Positions 1-8,459 of a stretch of 64,000 bases of DNA are shown one piece after another. The translations under genes and the position numbers were made by a program. Within the stretch, counting starts at the first letter, position 1. Every line of letters starts with the position of its first letter. Origin of the DNA: RFPW01 sp040401595 (lineage in GTDB: Bacteria; Pseudomonadota; Gammaproteobacteria; Burkholderiales; Burkholderiaceae_E); contig JBBAOE010000004.1 of the NCBI GenBank assembly GCA_040401595.1, positions 135,957 to 199,956 of the forward strand, written 5' to 3'. A model generated the notes under the pieces. It worked only from the letters and a program-made list of their open reading frames with translations, was not told where the DNA came from and did not search any database.

Positions 1-660
1 GCGGGGGCGCGCGTGGATCTGGTCGCAGCCGCGCACAGCCTGCGCCTGCTGCTCGTCGTCATCCTCGTACCGCTGGCCTATGACCGGCTCGGTTTGCACG
101 GCAGTGATCGTTATTTCACGGGCGCGCGCACCGTGGAGCCGACCGGTTTATTGGTATTGATCATGATCACCGTGGGTGCTGCGCTCTTGGTGCGCAGGCT
201 GCGCGGCCCGAACCCCTGGATGCTGGGATCGCTCGTTGGGGCGTTGGCGCTCACGGCAAGCGGAAATCTGGCTTCCGCCCTGCCCGCCTGGGTCTCGCCG
301 CTTGGCCAGCTGCTGATCGGCATTTCACTGGGCGGGCGCTTTGGCCCAGGGTTTTTCGGCCGGGCACCGCGCTTTCTGGCCGTCGTAGGCGTGGTGACGC
401 TGGGCGCTATGGCGAGTTCGGCCGCGCTGGCCGCGCTGATCGGTTGGGCGGCGCATATTCCTCTGGCGACCATCGTGCTGGCAACCGCACCGGGCGGGAT
501 TGCCGAAATGTGTTTGACGGCGCAGGCGCTGCAGCTGGGCGTCCCCGTGGTCACGGCCTTTCATGCGACCCGGGTGGTCGCCCTCCTGCTGGTCGTGCAA
601 GGCGGGTGGGTGCGAAGCCGGCAGTGGCTGGCGAGCGTGCGCACGCTAGACCCCGCCTGA
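1..660 (+). CDS. AbrB-family membrane protein, C-terminal part (5' end outside window)
   Basis: The frame is open from the first base, so this is the 3' part (219 residues) of a longer gene. The product is strongly hydrophobic, with repeated membrane segments and glycine-rich turns such as APGGIAEMCLTAQ. This fits the second half of the AbrB/COG3180 family, large inner-membrane proteins often labelled putative ammonia monooxygenase or transporter regulator without firm functional proof. In this family a hydrophobic segment preceded by a Q/H-x-LR motif (here HSLRLLLVV) begins the second repeat, so the GTG at position 13 is unlikely to be the true start. Substrate and role are unknown. The family assignment is by pattern recognition and is fairly secure; the function is not. 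Confidence 0.7.
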   Translation, partial: AGARVDLVAAAHSLRLLLVVILVPLAYDRLGLHGSDRYFTGARTVEPTGLLVLIMITVGAALLVRRLRGPNPWMLGSLVGALALTASGNLASALPAWVSPLGQLLIGISLGGRFGPGFFGRAPRFLAVVGVVTLGAMASSAALAALIGWAAHIPLATIVLATAPGGIAEMCLTAQALQLGVPVVTAFHATRVVALLLVVQGGWVRSRQWLASVRTLDPA

Positions 661-689
661 GTCGGAGCCGGGCTGGCTGCGGCCGTGGG

Positions 690-1205
690 TCAGGTCGTCC
701 CGGCGGCCGACAGCACCGTCTCAAAGAGGCCCGCTTCGCGATTTTTTCGAATCTGGTCCCAGCGCAGGATCAGTCCGTTCATCGCGACCCAAACCCCGCT
801 TGGCAAGAGGCTTGCCGCTGCCAGGGCGAACCCGAGGTTAAAGGGCGCATCGGACGCGTGGACGCGGGCTGGCACCATCGCGCCAGTGAGCACGATGGTT
901 TTGTCAAAACCCGCTGCCGCGATCGCTGCCGCGCTCTCAACCAGGGTGTCAGTGCCGTGGATGACGACCAGACGCGTCTGCGGCGCCTGGCGACAACAAT
1001 CGACCAAGGCGAGTCGCTGCGCGGGCGTCATGTCGAGACTGTCAACCAGCATGGCCACATCAATCTCGGGTGCGGGTTGGATGCGGCTCTCGGCGATCAG
1101 CGCTGGCAGGCAGGTTCGGTCGAAGCTTAGCGACCCGCGCACGGGGTCATAGTGCTTGTCGAAGGTGCCGCCAGTGGCGATGATGCGCAGGGGGGAAGAT
1201 TTCAT
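690..1205 (-). CDS. One-domain asparaginase-like protein
   Basis: A 171-residue product matching only the N-terminal domain of L-asparaginase (type I/II enzymes are about 330 residues). The first catalytic threonine motif is visible as ATGGTFDKHYD near residues 8-18, and the second family motif as HGTDTLVESA near residue 85. The C-terminal domain that normally helps form the intersubunit active site is absent, and the stop is clean rather than frameshifted. Short stand-alone asparaginase-domain proteins do occur in proteobacteria. The ATG at 1205 has GGAG about 10 nt upstream; a longer reading frame exists but adds an unlikely leader. Whether it hydrolyses asparagine is not known. Confidence 0.8.
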   Translation of the reverse strand: MKSSPLRIIATGGTFDKHYDPVRGSLSFDRTCLPALIAESRIQPAPEIDVAMLVDSLDMTPAQRLALVDCCRQAPQTRLVVIHGTDTLVESAAAIAAAGFDKTIVLTGAMVPARVHASDAPFNLGFALAAASLLPSGVWVAMNGLILRWDQIRKNREAGLFETVLSAAGTT

Positions 1206-1261
1206 CGGACAATTCTCCAGGGACGGTCGCGGAACGCTTGTCGTGGTCTTTTCCTGGGCAC

Positions 1262-2386
1262 TCAGGCGGGACTGGCCGCATGACAGACGAGCGAATGCCA
1301 ACCGCTCGCATCGGTCGGCCAGACCCGTTCGGGTAACTGGTCCAGATGTCGCAGAATCCCGCTCAGTTGCCAGGTGGGCGGCGTACCGAGCGCCGCCGGA
1401 GCACGCCGCCAGAGGGCCCGGATGGTGTTTTCGGCAACGCCGAAGCGGTGCGCCAGCGCGCCAATGACCAGACGATCCTGACCACTGTCGACCACTTGGG
1501 CCAGTCCGGTTGCGAAATCGGCCTCGCGATGGGCCCCTGGCTTGAATTCACCCAGCAGGTGGGGGTCGGGCCTGCTCTGGGCGTCCAGGAGTGTGTCGGC
1601 AAAAAACTGGGCAAAGCAGCCCAGCCGTGAGAGTACATAGGCGCGTTGCTCGGCATGACGCGCATCGAGTAGCAGCCAGTTGTAGCAGCCGAGGTGGCGT
1701 CCCGCCCCCAGCCGATCCAGCCGCTGCATGACGCGAGCGTCGAGGGCGGTGCTCAGGGTACTGGCGATGGCGTGTTCCGCCTGCAGCTCGCGGGCGTCGA
1801 TTGCGCGCAGTGCGCGGCCATAAAAGTCGAGATCGATGATCTCGTCGCGCAACGCCTGGCGCAGCGCGGCCAGAAAGTCCGGAAACCGGCCGGGGCGATC
1901 GTATAGCGCGTCGGGCGCCTGCGGCTCAAGGCGGTGCTTGCGCGCGAGATGCGCAGGCCAATCCTCGCGGCGCCGCTCGAGCAGGGTGAGCATGCCATCC
2001 GCGAGCGCGGCGAAGAGCACATCGAGCGCCTGGTCAGAGCCTGGCCGCGTCAGTGCGGTGGCGAGGCGCACGAGGACCGGGTCGCTCAGCAGGCGGCGAA
2101 AATCAAAGGCTCGGCGCTGCGAATCGATGCCGATAAAACGGATCTGGTGGCCCCAATCGCGCACCAGTTGGGCGAAGATCGGATTGCTCATCAAGCTCAG
2201 ACGGGTAGCGATCGGTACGACCAGAACAAAGAGGGGCCAGTCCGGCGATGGCGTTTGCCAGATCAGCGCGCGCGGGGTGCTGGCATAGAGTCGCCCCAGG
2301 TACGACGCCTCCGGTCCGACGACAGCAGGATCTCCAAGCGGATCGTCGATCGGGTGGGGGCTGAGGCGGATGGCTGAAAAGTCCAT
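1262..2386 (-). CDS. Uncharacterised 374-residue protein
   Basis: I do not recognise the family. The product is soluble, rich in Leu, Ala and Arg, with no signal peptide or clear membrane helix. Near residues 300-325 the segment IGALAHRFGVAENTIRALWRR reads like a helix-turn-helix or winged-helix element. It is followed by a C-terminal tail rich in Trp, Pro and His. A cluster of acidic and basic residues around residues 90-180 suggests a helical core. Start is an ATG; the gene is followed downstream on the same strand by the asparaginase-like gene about 57 nt away, so they may be co-transcribed. Coding status is supported by length and composition only. Confidence 0.6.
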   Translation of the reverse strand: MDFSAIRLSPHPIDDPLGDPAVVGPEASYLGRLYASTPRALIWQTPSPDWPLFVLVVPIATRLSLMSNPIFAQLVRDWGHQIRFIGIDSQRRAFDFRRLLSDPVLVRLATALTRPGSDQALDVLFAALADGMLTLLERRREDWPAHLARKHRLEPQAPDALYDRPGRFPDFLAALRQALRDEIIDLDFYGRALRAIDARELQAEHAIASTLSTALDARVMQRLDRLGAGRHLGCYNWLLLDARHAEQRAYVLSRLGCFAQFFADTLLDAQSRPDPHLLGEFKPGAHREADFATGLAQVVDSGQDRLVIGALAHRFGVAENTIRALWRRAPAALGTPPTWQLSGILRHLDQLPERVWPTDASGWHSLVCHAASPA

Positions 2387-2500
2387 CCGCAGATCCTATC
2401 GCGACCGAGCCGAATGGTTCAGCACGCGCTTCTCAAATCCTGGGCAGAGCCCCTCGGGGCGGGGTTCGCGCGTCCCGTGCAGGCGCGCTTCGGGCGTCGT

Positions 2501-2677
2501 TCAATCGGCCTGTTTGGCCACAATCAGTAAGCCTGCGCCAATGGCCAGCACGGCGGAGCCCAGCAGCGTGACGGCGGCCGAGCCGAGCAGGACCGCCTGC
2601 AGCCCGACGATGAGGCCGGTTGTGAGGACGATACGGGCGGTCATCGCCGTGCGTTGCCCGGGAGTCAAATCAGCCAT
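2501..2677 (-). CDS. Small hydrophobic protein, 58 residues
   Basis: A short frame beginning MADLTPGQRTAM, followed by two hydrophobic stretches separated by a glycine-serine turn, consistent with a two-helix inner-membrane protein. The start codon lies 4 nt after the stop of the upstream MOSC gene on the same strand, which supports translational coupling and argues that the frame is real. An upstream ATG (2752) would overlap the MOSC gene and is less likely. No family is recognised and no function is proposed. Confidence 0.5.
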   Translation of the reverse strand: MADLTPGQRTAMTARIVLTTGLIVGLQAVLLGSAAVTLLGSAVLAIGAGLLIVAKQAD

Positions 2678-2681
2678 GGAA

Positions 2682-3317
2682 TCACCAGAGCGAGCGTTGC
2701 GGACTGCGATTGGAAAGGGTGTGGCGTTCGGTGAGCGAGAGAACTCGATCACCGGACAATACCTTGACAGAATCTTTAGCAGTAATCACACCCGGTCGCA
2801 AAACCGAGAGATACACACCAGTAAAACCACTTTGTATCATCATTTTGGACGCCTGCCGAAAACCCATCACGGCGTCGAACTTGAAACACGGCTGACGTGG
2901 CGATTCGACTCGAAACTGCACGGAGCCAATGTGCAGATGATCGCCGATCCAGAGCTGAGGCTCGAGCAGGCCCCGCAGCACGAGATTCTCGCCCATGGCT
3001 CCCCAGGCCAGAGGCGCGTGCTGACCCGCCTGGGCCCGCACGGTGGTCCAGAAGGCATAGTGTTCGGCCGCGTAGGCGTATACCGCTTTGGCCGGGCCAC
3101 CATGCACCGAGTGATCAACCTGTTCGTCGCCCGACACGCCCAGGGCACCCACTTCGACCGGCCTGGGATCCTCCAGGCTCGAGACGGTGGATTTGCGGAT
3201 TGCGCTCATTCGGGGCGGGCTGGGCGGAGGGGTCGACGCGGCCGGGTCCTGGCCCGTTATGGGGGTAAAGAGCGCTTGCGCACGACCGACGCAGACGGCG
3301 AGAAGGTGTGGATGCAT
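2682..3317 (-). CDS. MOSC domain protein (YiiM-like)
   Basis: A 211-residue MOSC (molybdenum cofactor sulfurase C-terminal) domain protein resembling YiiM. Visible family features are GDEQVDHSVHGGPAKAVYAY near the N-terminal third, GENLVLRG in the middle and RQPCFKFD, which contains the conserved cysteine expected to carry sulfur or bind the cofactor. YiiM-type proteins use molybdenum cofactor to reduce N-hydroxylated compounds; this is family knowledge and not shown here. The start is placed at MHPHLLAVCVGR, which gives the normal length, rather than six codons upstream. It is divergent from pckG and apparently co-transcribed with the following small membrane protein. Confidence 0.85.
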   Translation of the reverse strand: MHPHLLAVCVGRAQALFTPITGQDPAASTPPPSPPRMSAIRKSTVSSLEDPRPVEVGALGVSGDEQVDHSVHGGPAKAVYAYAAEHYAFWTTVRAQAGQHAPLAWGAMGENLVLRGLLEPQLWIGDHLHIGSVQFRVESPRQPCFKFDAVMGFRQASKMMIQSGFTGVYLSVLRPGVITAKDSVKVLSGDRVLSLTERHTLSNRSPQRSLW

Positions 3318-3462
3318 GGAGAGGCGGTGGAGCAACGGGTTGGGATTTTCGCATTCAATGATCGCAGGCTTTTCGGCTCGGCCTCAAGCGATTGCGCCGA
3401 CAGCGCTAAACTGTCAAGTCCGCGGAGTCGGCGACGGTCGACCGCTTGAGGAGACGCTGTTC

Positions 3463-5391
3463 ATGAATCATTCCAGTATTGCGCAGAGCGCTGCATTGGT
3501 CGCCGCTCCAGCCGAACGCTTGCACCCGGACTGGGTGCGCCATCCGCGCCTGATCGAGTGGGTCGAAGAGATCGCCGCGCTCGCCCAGCCCAGGGATATC
3601 GTCTGGTGCGATGGTTCCGAGGCGCAGAATCAGGCGCTGTGCGATCAGATGGTGGCAGCCGGCACGCTGCGCCGTCTCGACCCGGCCAAGCGCCCCAATT
3701 CTTACCTCGCCTGGTCGGATCCATCGGATGTGGCGCGCGTGGAAGACCGAACCTTCATCTGTTCGGCACAGCGTGAGGACGCCGGCCCGACCAACCACTG
3801 GGTCGAGCCGCAGGAGATGCGAGGGACGCTCAGCGGATTGTTCGAGGGCTGCATGCGCGGGCGCACGCTCTACGTGATTCCCTTCTCGATGGGCCCACTG
3901 GGCAGCCCCATCGCGCAGATCGGCGTCGAGTTATCGGACTCCCCCTACGTCGTCGTGAACATGCGGATCATGACGCGCATGGGGCGTGCGGTGCTCGATC
4001 AGTTGGGCGTGGACGGGGCGTTTGTCCCTTGCGTGCATTCGGTCGGGATGCCCTTGATCGATGCCCAGGGCGAGGCACGTGCAGATGTGGCCTGGCCGTG
4101 TAATCCCACCAAGTACATCGTGCATTTCCCGGAGACGCGCGAGATCTGGTCATTTGGTTCGGGCTATGGCGGCAACGCGCTCCTGGGCAAGAAATGCTTC
4201 GCCTTGCGAATCGCCTCCCACATGGGACGGTCGGCACGCGAGCAGGACGGTATGGGATGGTTGGCCGAGCATATGCTGATTCTGGGAGTCACCAGTCCGC
4301 AGGGCGAAAAGAAACACATTGCGGCGGCCTTCCCGTCGGCCTGTGGCAAGACCAATTTCGCCATGCTGATTCCGCCCGCCGGTTTCGACGGCTGGAAAGT
4401 CACCACGATTGGGGACGACATTGCGTGGATCCGGCCGCGACCCGATCCGGTCACCGGAGCGATGCGGCTTTATGCGATCAATCCCGAGGCGGGCTACTTT
4501 GGCGTTGCGCCCGGTACCGGGGTCAAGACCAATCCGAACGCCATGGCGACCTTGCATGCCAATGTGATCTTCACCAATGTGGCCCTGACCGATGACGGGG
4601 ACGTCTGGTGGGAAGGCATGACGGAGACGCCCCCCGCGCATTGTCTGGATTGGACCGGGCAGGACTGGACGCCCGAACTCGGGCGCGCGCAGGGCCGCAA
4701 GGCCGCGCATCCGAACGCCCGCTTCACGGCGCCCGCCTCGCAATGCCCCTCGGTGGATCCGGCCTGGGATGACCCGGCCGGGGTTGCGATTGATGCGTTC
4801 ATGTTCGGTGGGCGCCGTTCGACCACCGTGCCGCTGGTGACCGAGGCGCGGGACTGGACCGAAGGCGTCTACATGGCGGCCACGATGGGCTCGGAGACGA
4901 CGGCCGCGGCCGCTGGCCAGCAGGGGGTTGTGCGCCGGGATCCCTTCGCCATGCTGCCGTTCTGCGGCTACCACATGGGTGATTATTTTGCCCACTGGTT
5001 GGCCTTGGGCGAAGCGTTGCAGCAATCCGGTGCCAGCGTGCCGCGTATTTTCTGCGTCAACTGGTTTCGCACCGACGAGCAGGGTCGGTTCGTGTGGCCC
5101 GGTTTTGGCGACAACATGCGGGTCTTGCGCTGGATGTTTGATCGGCTCAACGGGCAGTCGGGTGGAACCGAGCATCTCTTCGGGGTCACGCCACGCTACG
5201 AGGATCTGGTCTGGCAGGGTCTGGAGTTTGGCCGTGATCGCTACGAGCGGATCACCTCAATCGAGCGCGCCCAGTGGCAGGAGGAATTGAAGCTGCACGA
5301 CGAGCTGTTCGAACGCCTGGCCCAGCGAATGCCCCCGGCTTTGCGGGTGGCGCGCGACGCGCTGGCGGAACGCTTGCAGCGCCCTGGCTGA
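3463..5391 (+). CDS. pckG: Phosphoenolpyruvate carboxykinase (GTP)
   Basis: GTP-dependent PEP carboxykinase (EC 4.1.1.32), converting oxaloacetate plus GTP to phosphoenolpyruvate, the entry step of gluconeogenesis. The product is 642 residues, close to the family size of about 600-620. The hallmark P-loop with the reactive cysteine, FPSACGKTN, is at residues 290-298, followed by the GDDIAWI metal-site motif. The start at ATG 3463 has a GAGGAG ribosome site 10 nt upstream; the frame stays open about 280 nt further upstream but that region overlaps the divergent MOSC gene. GTP-type pckG is typical of many Burkholderiales. It stands alone with its own upstream region. Confidence 0.97.
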   Translation: MNHSSIAQSAALVAAPAERLHPDWVRHPRLIEWVEEIAALAQPRDIVWCDGSEAQNQALCDQMVAAGTLRRLDPAKRPNSYLAWSDPSDVARVEDRTFICSAQREDAGPTNHWVEPQEMRGTLSGLFEGCMRGRTLYVIPFSMGPLGSPIAQIGVELSDSPYVVVNMRIMTRMGRAVLDQLGVDGAFVPCVHSVGMPLIDAQGEARADVAWPCNPTKYIVHFPETREIWSFGSGYGGNALLGKKCFALRIASHMGRSAREQDGMGWLAEHMLILGVTSPQGEKKHIAAAFPSACGKTNFAMLIPPAGFDGWKVTTIGDDIAWIRPRPDPVTGAMRLYAINPEAGYFGVAPGTGVKTNPNAMATLHANVIFTNVALTDDGDVWWEGMTETPPAHCLDWTGQDWTPELGRAQGRKAAHPNARFTAPASQCPSVDPAWDDPAGVAIDAFMFGGRRSTTVPLVTEARDWTEGVYMAATMGSETTAAAAGQQGVVRRDPFAMLPFCGYHMGDYFAHWLALGEALQQSGASVPRIFCVNWFRTDEQGRFVWPGFGDNMRVLRWMFDRLNGQSGGTEHLFGVTPRYEDLVWQGLEFGRDRYERITSIERAQWQEELKLHDELFERLAQRMPPALRVARDALAERLQRPG

Positions 5392-5402
5392 GGCGCCTGC
5401 CG

Positions 5403-5420
5403 TGATCGATTGAGCGATCA
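5403..5420 (+). terminator. Weak hairpin downstream of pckG
   Basis: A perfect 6-bp stem (TGATCG / CGATCA) with a 6-nt loop begins 11 nt after the pckG stop. There is no T-run after it, so it is at best a weak or factor-assisted transcription end, or a 3' stabiliser. Confidence 0.3.
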
Positions 5421-5496
5421 ACAGCCTGGCACTGCGCCGGGCTCGCCAATCGCGTCGGGGGTGCGTCGGGGTTGGTTTGACCAGTCCTGCAAGACC

Positions 5497-6024
5497 CTAC
5501 GGTCGGGGCGCAGGGCCCGGCAGCAGCGGCTGGGCTGGACGCAGGGCATCGTCAAACTCCCCCTCCCAGGGGTAATGCCCGCAGGGGTCTGGCCAGACCA
5601 CCTGGAGCAGCTGCGGCCCCGGCATTGCGCCTCCGATCTGGCGGGCTTTGCTCCATCCGACCGGGGGTGTCGTGTTGTCCTGCAGCGCCATGGCGGCCTC
5701 AAGCGATGCCGGGTTCATCCATGCGGCTGCGCCCGCCGCATCGAGTGCGCGCAATACGGGCTCCAAGCCATCGAAAAAGCCGGCCAGTGGGATGTCCATC
5801 GGTAATGCGGACTGGCTCAGCCCGTGATCGGCGAGGGTGGCCAGCACCATGCGCGCGGTCGCCCCGGGCAGGCCCAGGATCAGCAGTTCGGCCAGCCCCC
5901 GTTGGCGCAGGCCGACCGTGTAGGCGTAGCCGGGTCGAGCGTGCTCAATGTCCAAATCTGGGGCGATCTGGACGATCGCATAGCCGTGGCGCTCGATCGC
6001 TTCGGCGTGGTCATTCACGGGCAT
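5497..6024 (-). CDS. DUF4262 family protein
   Basis: A 175-residue protein matching the DUF4262 pattern: an N-terminal HGYAIVQIAPD strand, then GYAYTVGL, then ELLILGLPG, and a C-terminal WPDPCGHYPWEGEF motif. The family is widespread and of unknown biochemical function. No signal peptide or membrane segment is seen. It is convergent with pckG and shares its strand with ltaE, but an assembly gap separates it from ltaE, so operon structure cannot be judged. Confidence 0.75.
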   Translation of the reverse strand: MPVNDHAEAIERHGYAIVQIAPDLDIEHARPGYAYTVGLRQRGLAELLILGLPGATARMVLATLADHGLSQSALPMDIPLAGFFDGLEPVLRALDAAGAAAWMNPASLEAAMALQDNTTPPVGWSKARQIGGAMPGPQLLQVVWPDPCGHYPWEGEFDDALRPAQPLLPGPAPRP

Positions 6025-6046
6025 TCTTGACGGTTCGAGGCGTCAT

Positions 6047-6101
6047 GGGGACGCCTCGGGCGGTCAGCGGTAACGGTGGTGGCGTTGTCATCATCGGCCA
6101 G
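6047..6101. repeat. 55-bp sequence duplicated across assembly gap 1, left copy
   Basis: This 55-bp stretch is identical to 6202-6256 on the other side of the 100-N gap. Exact 55-bp identity at both edges is what unmerged contig ends from a k=55 de Bruijn assembly would give, so the two copies may be one locus. Confidence 0.85.
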
Positions 6102-6201
6102 NNNNNNNNNNNNNNNNNNNNNNNNNNNNNNNNNNNNNNNNNNNNNNNNNNNNNNNNNNNNNNNNNNNNNNNNNNNNNNNNNNNNNNNNNNNNNNNNNNN
6201 N
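6102..6201. other. Assembly gap 1 (100 N)
   Basis: Exactly 100 undetermined bases, a placeholder length. The gap lies in the spacer between the DUF4262 gene and ltaE and is flanked by identical 55-bp sequences. Confidence 0.99.
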
Positions 6202-6264
6202 GGGGACGCCTCGGGCGGTCAGCGGTAACGGTGGTGGCGTTGTCATCATCGGCCAGGCACTCAC

Positions 6265-6321
6265 CGGCCGGTCATCCGGCCGGTCATTCGGCTCGTCATT
6301 CGGCTCGTCATTCGGCTCGTG
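6265..6321. repeat. 12-bp tandem array overlapping the ltaE stop
   Basis: About 4.7 units of a 12-bp repeat (CGGCTCGTCATT on the plus strand, with CGGCCGGTCATC-type variants). Read on the minus strand each unit contains an in-frame TGA, and the ltaE stop codon at 6308-6310 is one of these. The last codons of ltaE therefore lie inside the array. Confidence 0.9.
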
Positions 6322-7432
6322 CCGCGGAAAATTCGGACAAGATGGCCAGCGCCTGATCGACGCAGGTGCCGTCCACATCGAGATGCGTGACCCAGCGCTG
6401 GCGGACACTGCCGTCGACGAGGGCAAAACCGCTGCACAAGACACCCCGGGCCCGCAGATAGGTCGACAGATCGGACGCAATCCGGGCGTTGACCGTAACG
6501 AATACCATGTTGGTCTGCGCGGGCTCGACCGCCAGCATGGCTTCGAGCGCGCCCGGCTGCGCGGACAGGGCATTCAGGCCGTAGGCGAGTCGCTGGGCGT
6601 TGCGATGATCGTGCGCGAGTCGCTCCAGGTGATGGGCGAGCGCATGGCGGGCGGCTGCGGCCAGAATACCCACTTGACGCATGCCACCGCCCAGCATTTT
6701 GCGGATGCGCACGCCGCGCGCGATCTGCTCGTGGCGGCCCAGAAGGAGCGACCCAATCGGCGCGCCCAGGCCCTTGGAGAGGCACAGGGAGACCGAATCG
6801 AAGGGCGCGCAGATGGCCTTGGCCGCGGCCTGGATCGCCGGCGCGTCCGGGGCGGGTGCTGCGGGGTCGGTGGCGAGCCGCTCGGCCCAGGCCGTCTCGA
6901 CCGCCGCGTTCATCAGTCGGGCGCCGTCCAGGTGGGCAAGCAGGCCATATTGGCGGCAAAGGGCGCCGGCCTCTTGCAGATAGGGCAGCGGCAGGACCTT
7001 GCCGCCGATGGTATTTTCGAGCCCGAATAATCGGGTGCGGGCAAAGTGCGGATCATCGGGCTTGATGGCGGCTGCGACCAGGGCCAGATCGATCGTGCCA
7101 TCGGCCAGATTTTCCAGCGGCTGAGGTTGAATCGACCCCAGCACGGCCATGCCACCGCTCTCCCAGCGGTAGGCGTGGGACTGTTGCCCGAGGATGGCCT
7201 CTTCGCCGCGCGCGCACTGCGTCATCATGGCAATCAGATTGGCCTGGGTACCCGACGGGACAAAGAGCGCCGCTTCGAAGCCGAGCATATGCGCGACATC
7301 CGTCTGCAGTTCGAGCACGGTCGGGTCGTCACCGAAGACATCATCGCCTACGGCGGCGCTGGCCATGGCGTCGCGCATAGCGGCGGTGGGACGGGTGACG
7401 GTGTCGCTGCGAAAGTCCAGGGTGGTGTCCAT
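6308..7432 (-). CDS. ltaE: Low-specificity L-threonine aldolase
   Basis: PLP-dependent aldolase that cleaves L-threonine/L-allo-threonine to glycine and acetaldehyde. The product is 374 residues. Fold-type I features are visible: FRSDTVTRPT at the N-terminus, GDDVFGDDPT, SGTQANLIAM, the HLDGARLMNA substrate/PLP aspartate region, and SLCLSKGLGAP with the PLP-binding lysine. The start at ATG 7432 gives the normal N-terminus; an upstream in-frame extension overlaps pdxA and is rejected. It is followed, on the same strand, by a 12-bp tandem array that supplies its stop codon. pdxA lies immediately upstream (28 nt), so the two vitamin B6-related genes are probably one transcript. Confidence 0.93.
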   Translation of the reverse strand: MDTTLDFRSDTVTRPTAAMRDAMASAAVGDDVFGDDPTVLELQTDVAHMLGFEAALFVPSGTQANLIAMMTQCARGEEAILGQQSHAYRWESGGMAVLGSIQPQPLENLADGTIDLALVAAAIKPDDPHFARTRLFGLENTIGGKVLPLPYLQEAGALCRQYGLLAHLDGARLMNAAVETAWAERLATDPAAPAPDAPAIQAAAKAICAPFDSVSLCLSKGLGAPIGSLLLGRHEQIARGVRIRKMLGGGMRQVGILAAAARHALAHHLERLAHDHRNAQRLAYGLNALSAQPGALEAMLAVEPAQTNMVFVTVNARIASDLSTYLRARGVLCSGFALVDGSVRQRWVTHLDVDGTCVDQALAILSEFSAARAE

Positions 7433-7460
7433 CGGAGGTTCCAGGCAAAAAGGGCGGGTT

Positions 7461-8459
7461 TCAGGGTTGAGGGGGCACGGCCGTGGGGGCGCAAAGCGAT
7501 TGCGCCATGGCCACGGCGGCAGCGAAACTGCGGATGTCCGCGCGCCCCTGACCGGCGATATCGAACGCGGTGCCGTGGTCGGGGCTGGTCCGCACGAACG
7601 GCAGCCCGAGGGTCGCATTGACGCCCGCATCCAGACCCAGGTACTTCACCGGGATCAGGCCATGATCATGCGTCATCGCGACGACGACGTCGAATTCAGC
7701 AAAGCCGCGGGCCCGCATAAAGACCGTATCGGGCGACCAGGGGCCGCTGGCGTCAACGCCCAGTGCACGCGCCTGAGCCACCGCAGGCGCGATGGTGTCG
7801 ATCTCTTCACGGCCAAACAACCCCCCTTCGCCGGCGTGGGGGTTAAGTCCGGCCACGGCAATCCGGGGTGCCACCAGGCCTGCTCGCTCAAGGGCCGCAT
7901 GGGCCATGCGGATCGTCTGCAGGACGCGATCCTGGGTGATCGCTTCAATGGCATCGCGCAGCGCCAGGTGCACCGTCACCAGCACGGTGCGCAATTCCTC
8001 GTTGGCCAACATCATCCGGACCTCGCCCACGCCAGCCAGCGCAGCCAGCATTTCCGTGTGGCCCGGGTAGGGGATGCCGGCGGCGGCTAGAGCCTCCTTG
8101 TGAATCGGCGCGGTCACGATGGCCCGAACGCGTCCGGCGAGTGCATCGGCGGCCGCGTGCGTAATGGCGGCTGCGGCGGCAGCGCCCGCCGCAGCCTGGA
8201 TTTGACCCAAGGGCAGGGTCGCCGGTAGGGCCGAGCAAGCGATGAGATCGAGCGTTCCCAGGAGCGTGCCCAGATGCAAACGCTCGGCTTCGCGGCCCAG
8301 GATGGCGGGGTCCCCATAGATCCGGAAATTGCGCCGCTGGGCCGTTGGTTGGCCGGCAAGGTAGCGCAGGATCAGTTCGGGGCCGATCCCGGCGGGATCA
8401 CCGGCGGTCAGGGCGATCGGCCCGGGCTCGGCCTGGGCTCGGGGGGTGGGAGGGTTCAT
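7461..8459 (-). CDS. pdxA: 4-hydroxythreonine-4-phosphate dehydrogenase
   Basis: PdxA oxidises 4-phosphohydroxy-L-threonine in the DXP-dependent pyridoxal phosphate pathway. The product is 332 residues, normal for the family. Recognisable motifs are LTAGDPAGIGPEL at the N-terminus, TAPIHKEAL, GHTEMLA, LNPHAGEGGLFGREE and MTHDHGLIPVKYLG; the histidines of the last three provide the divalent metal site. The start MNPPTPRAQ is chosen because the reading frame upstream of it is not protein-like and runs into the divergent promoter region. It is followed by ltaE, itself a PLP enzyme. Confidence 0.95.
   Translation of the reverse strand: MNPPTPRAQAEPGPIALTAGDPAGIGPELILRYLAGQPTAQRRNFRIYGDPAILGREAERLHLGTLLGTLDLIACSALPATLPLGQIQAAAGAAAAAAITHAAADALAGRVRAIVTAPIHKEALAAAGIPYPGHTEMLAALAGVGEVRMMLANEELRTVLVTVHLALRDAIEAITQDRVLQTIRMAHAALERAGLVAPRIAVAGLNPHAGEGGLFGREEIDTIAPAVAQARALGVDASGPWSPDTVFMRARGFAEFDVVVAMTHDHGLIPVKYLGLDAGVNATLGLPFVRTSPDHGTAFDIAGQGRADIRSFAAAVAMAQSLCAPTAVPPQP

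Noticed and set aside
3187..3462. Longer pckG start about 280 nt upstream
   Set aside because: It would overlap the divergent MOSC gene, has no homology, and the ATG at 3463 has a good ribosome site.
4150..5175. A 341-codon minus-strand frame opposite pckG
   Set aside because: Antisense to a gene with clear motifs and normal length; composition not protein-like.
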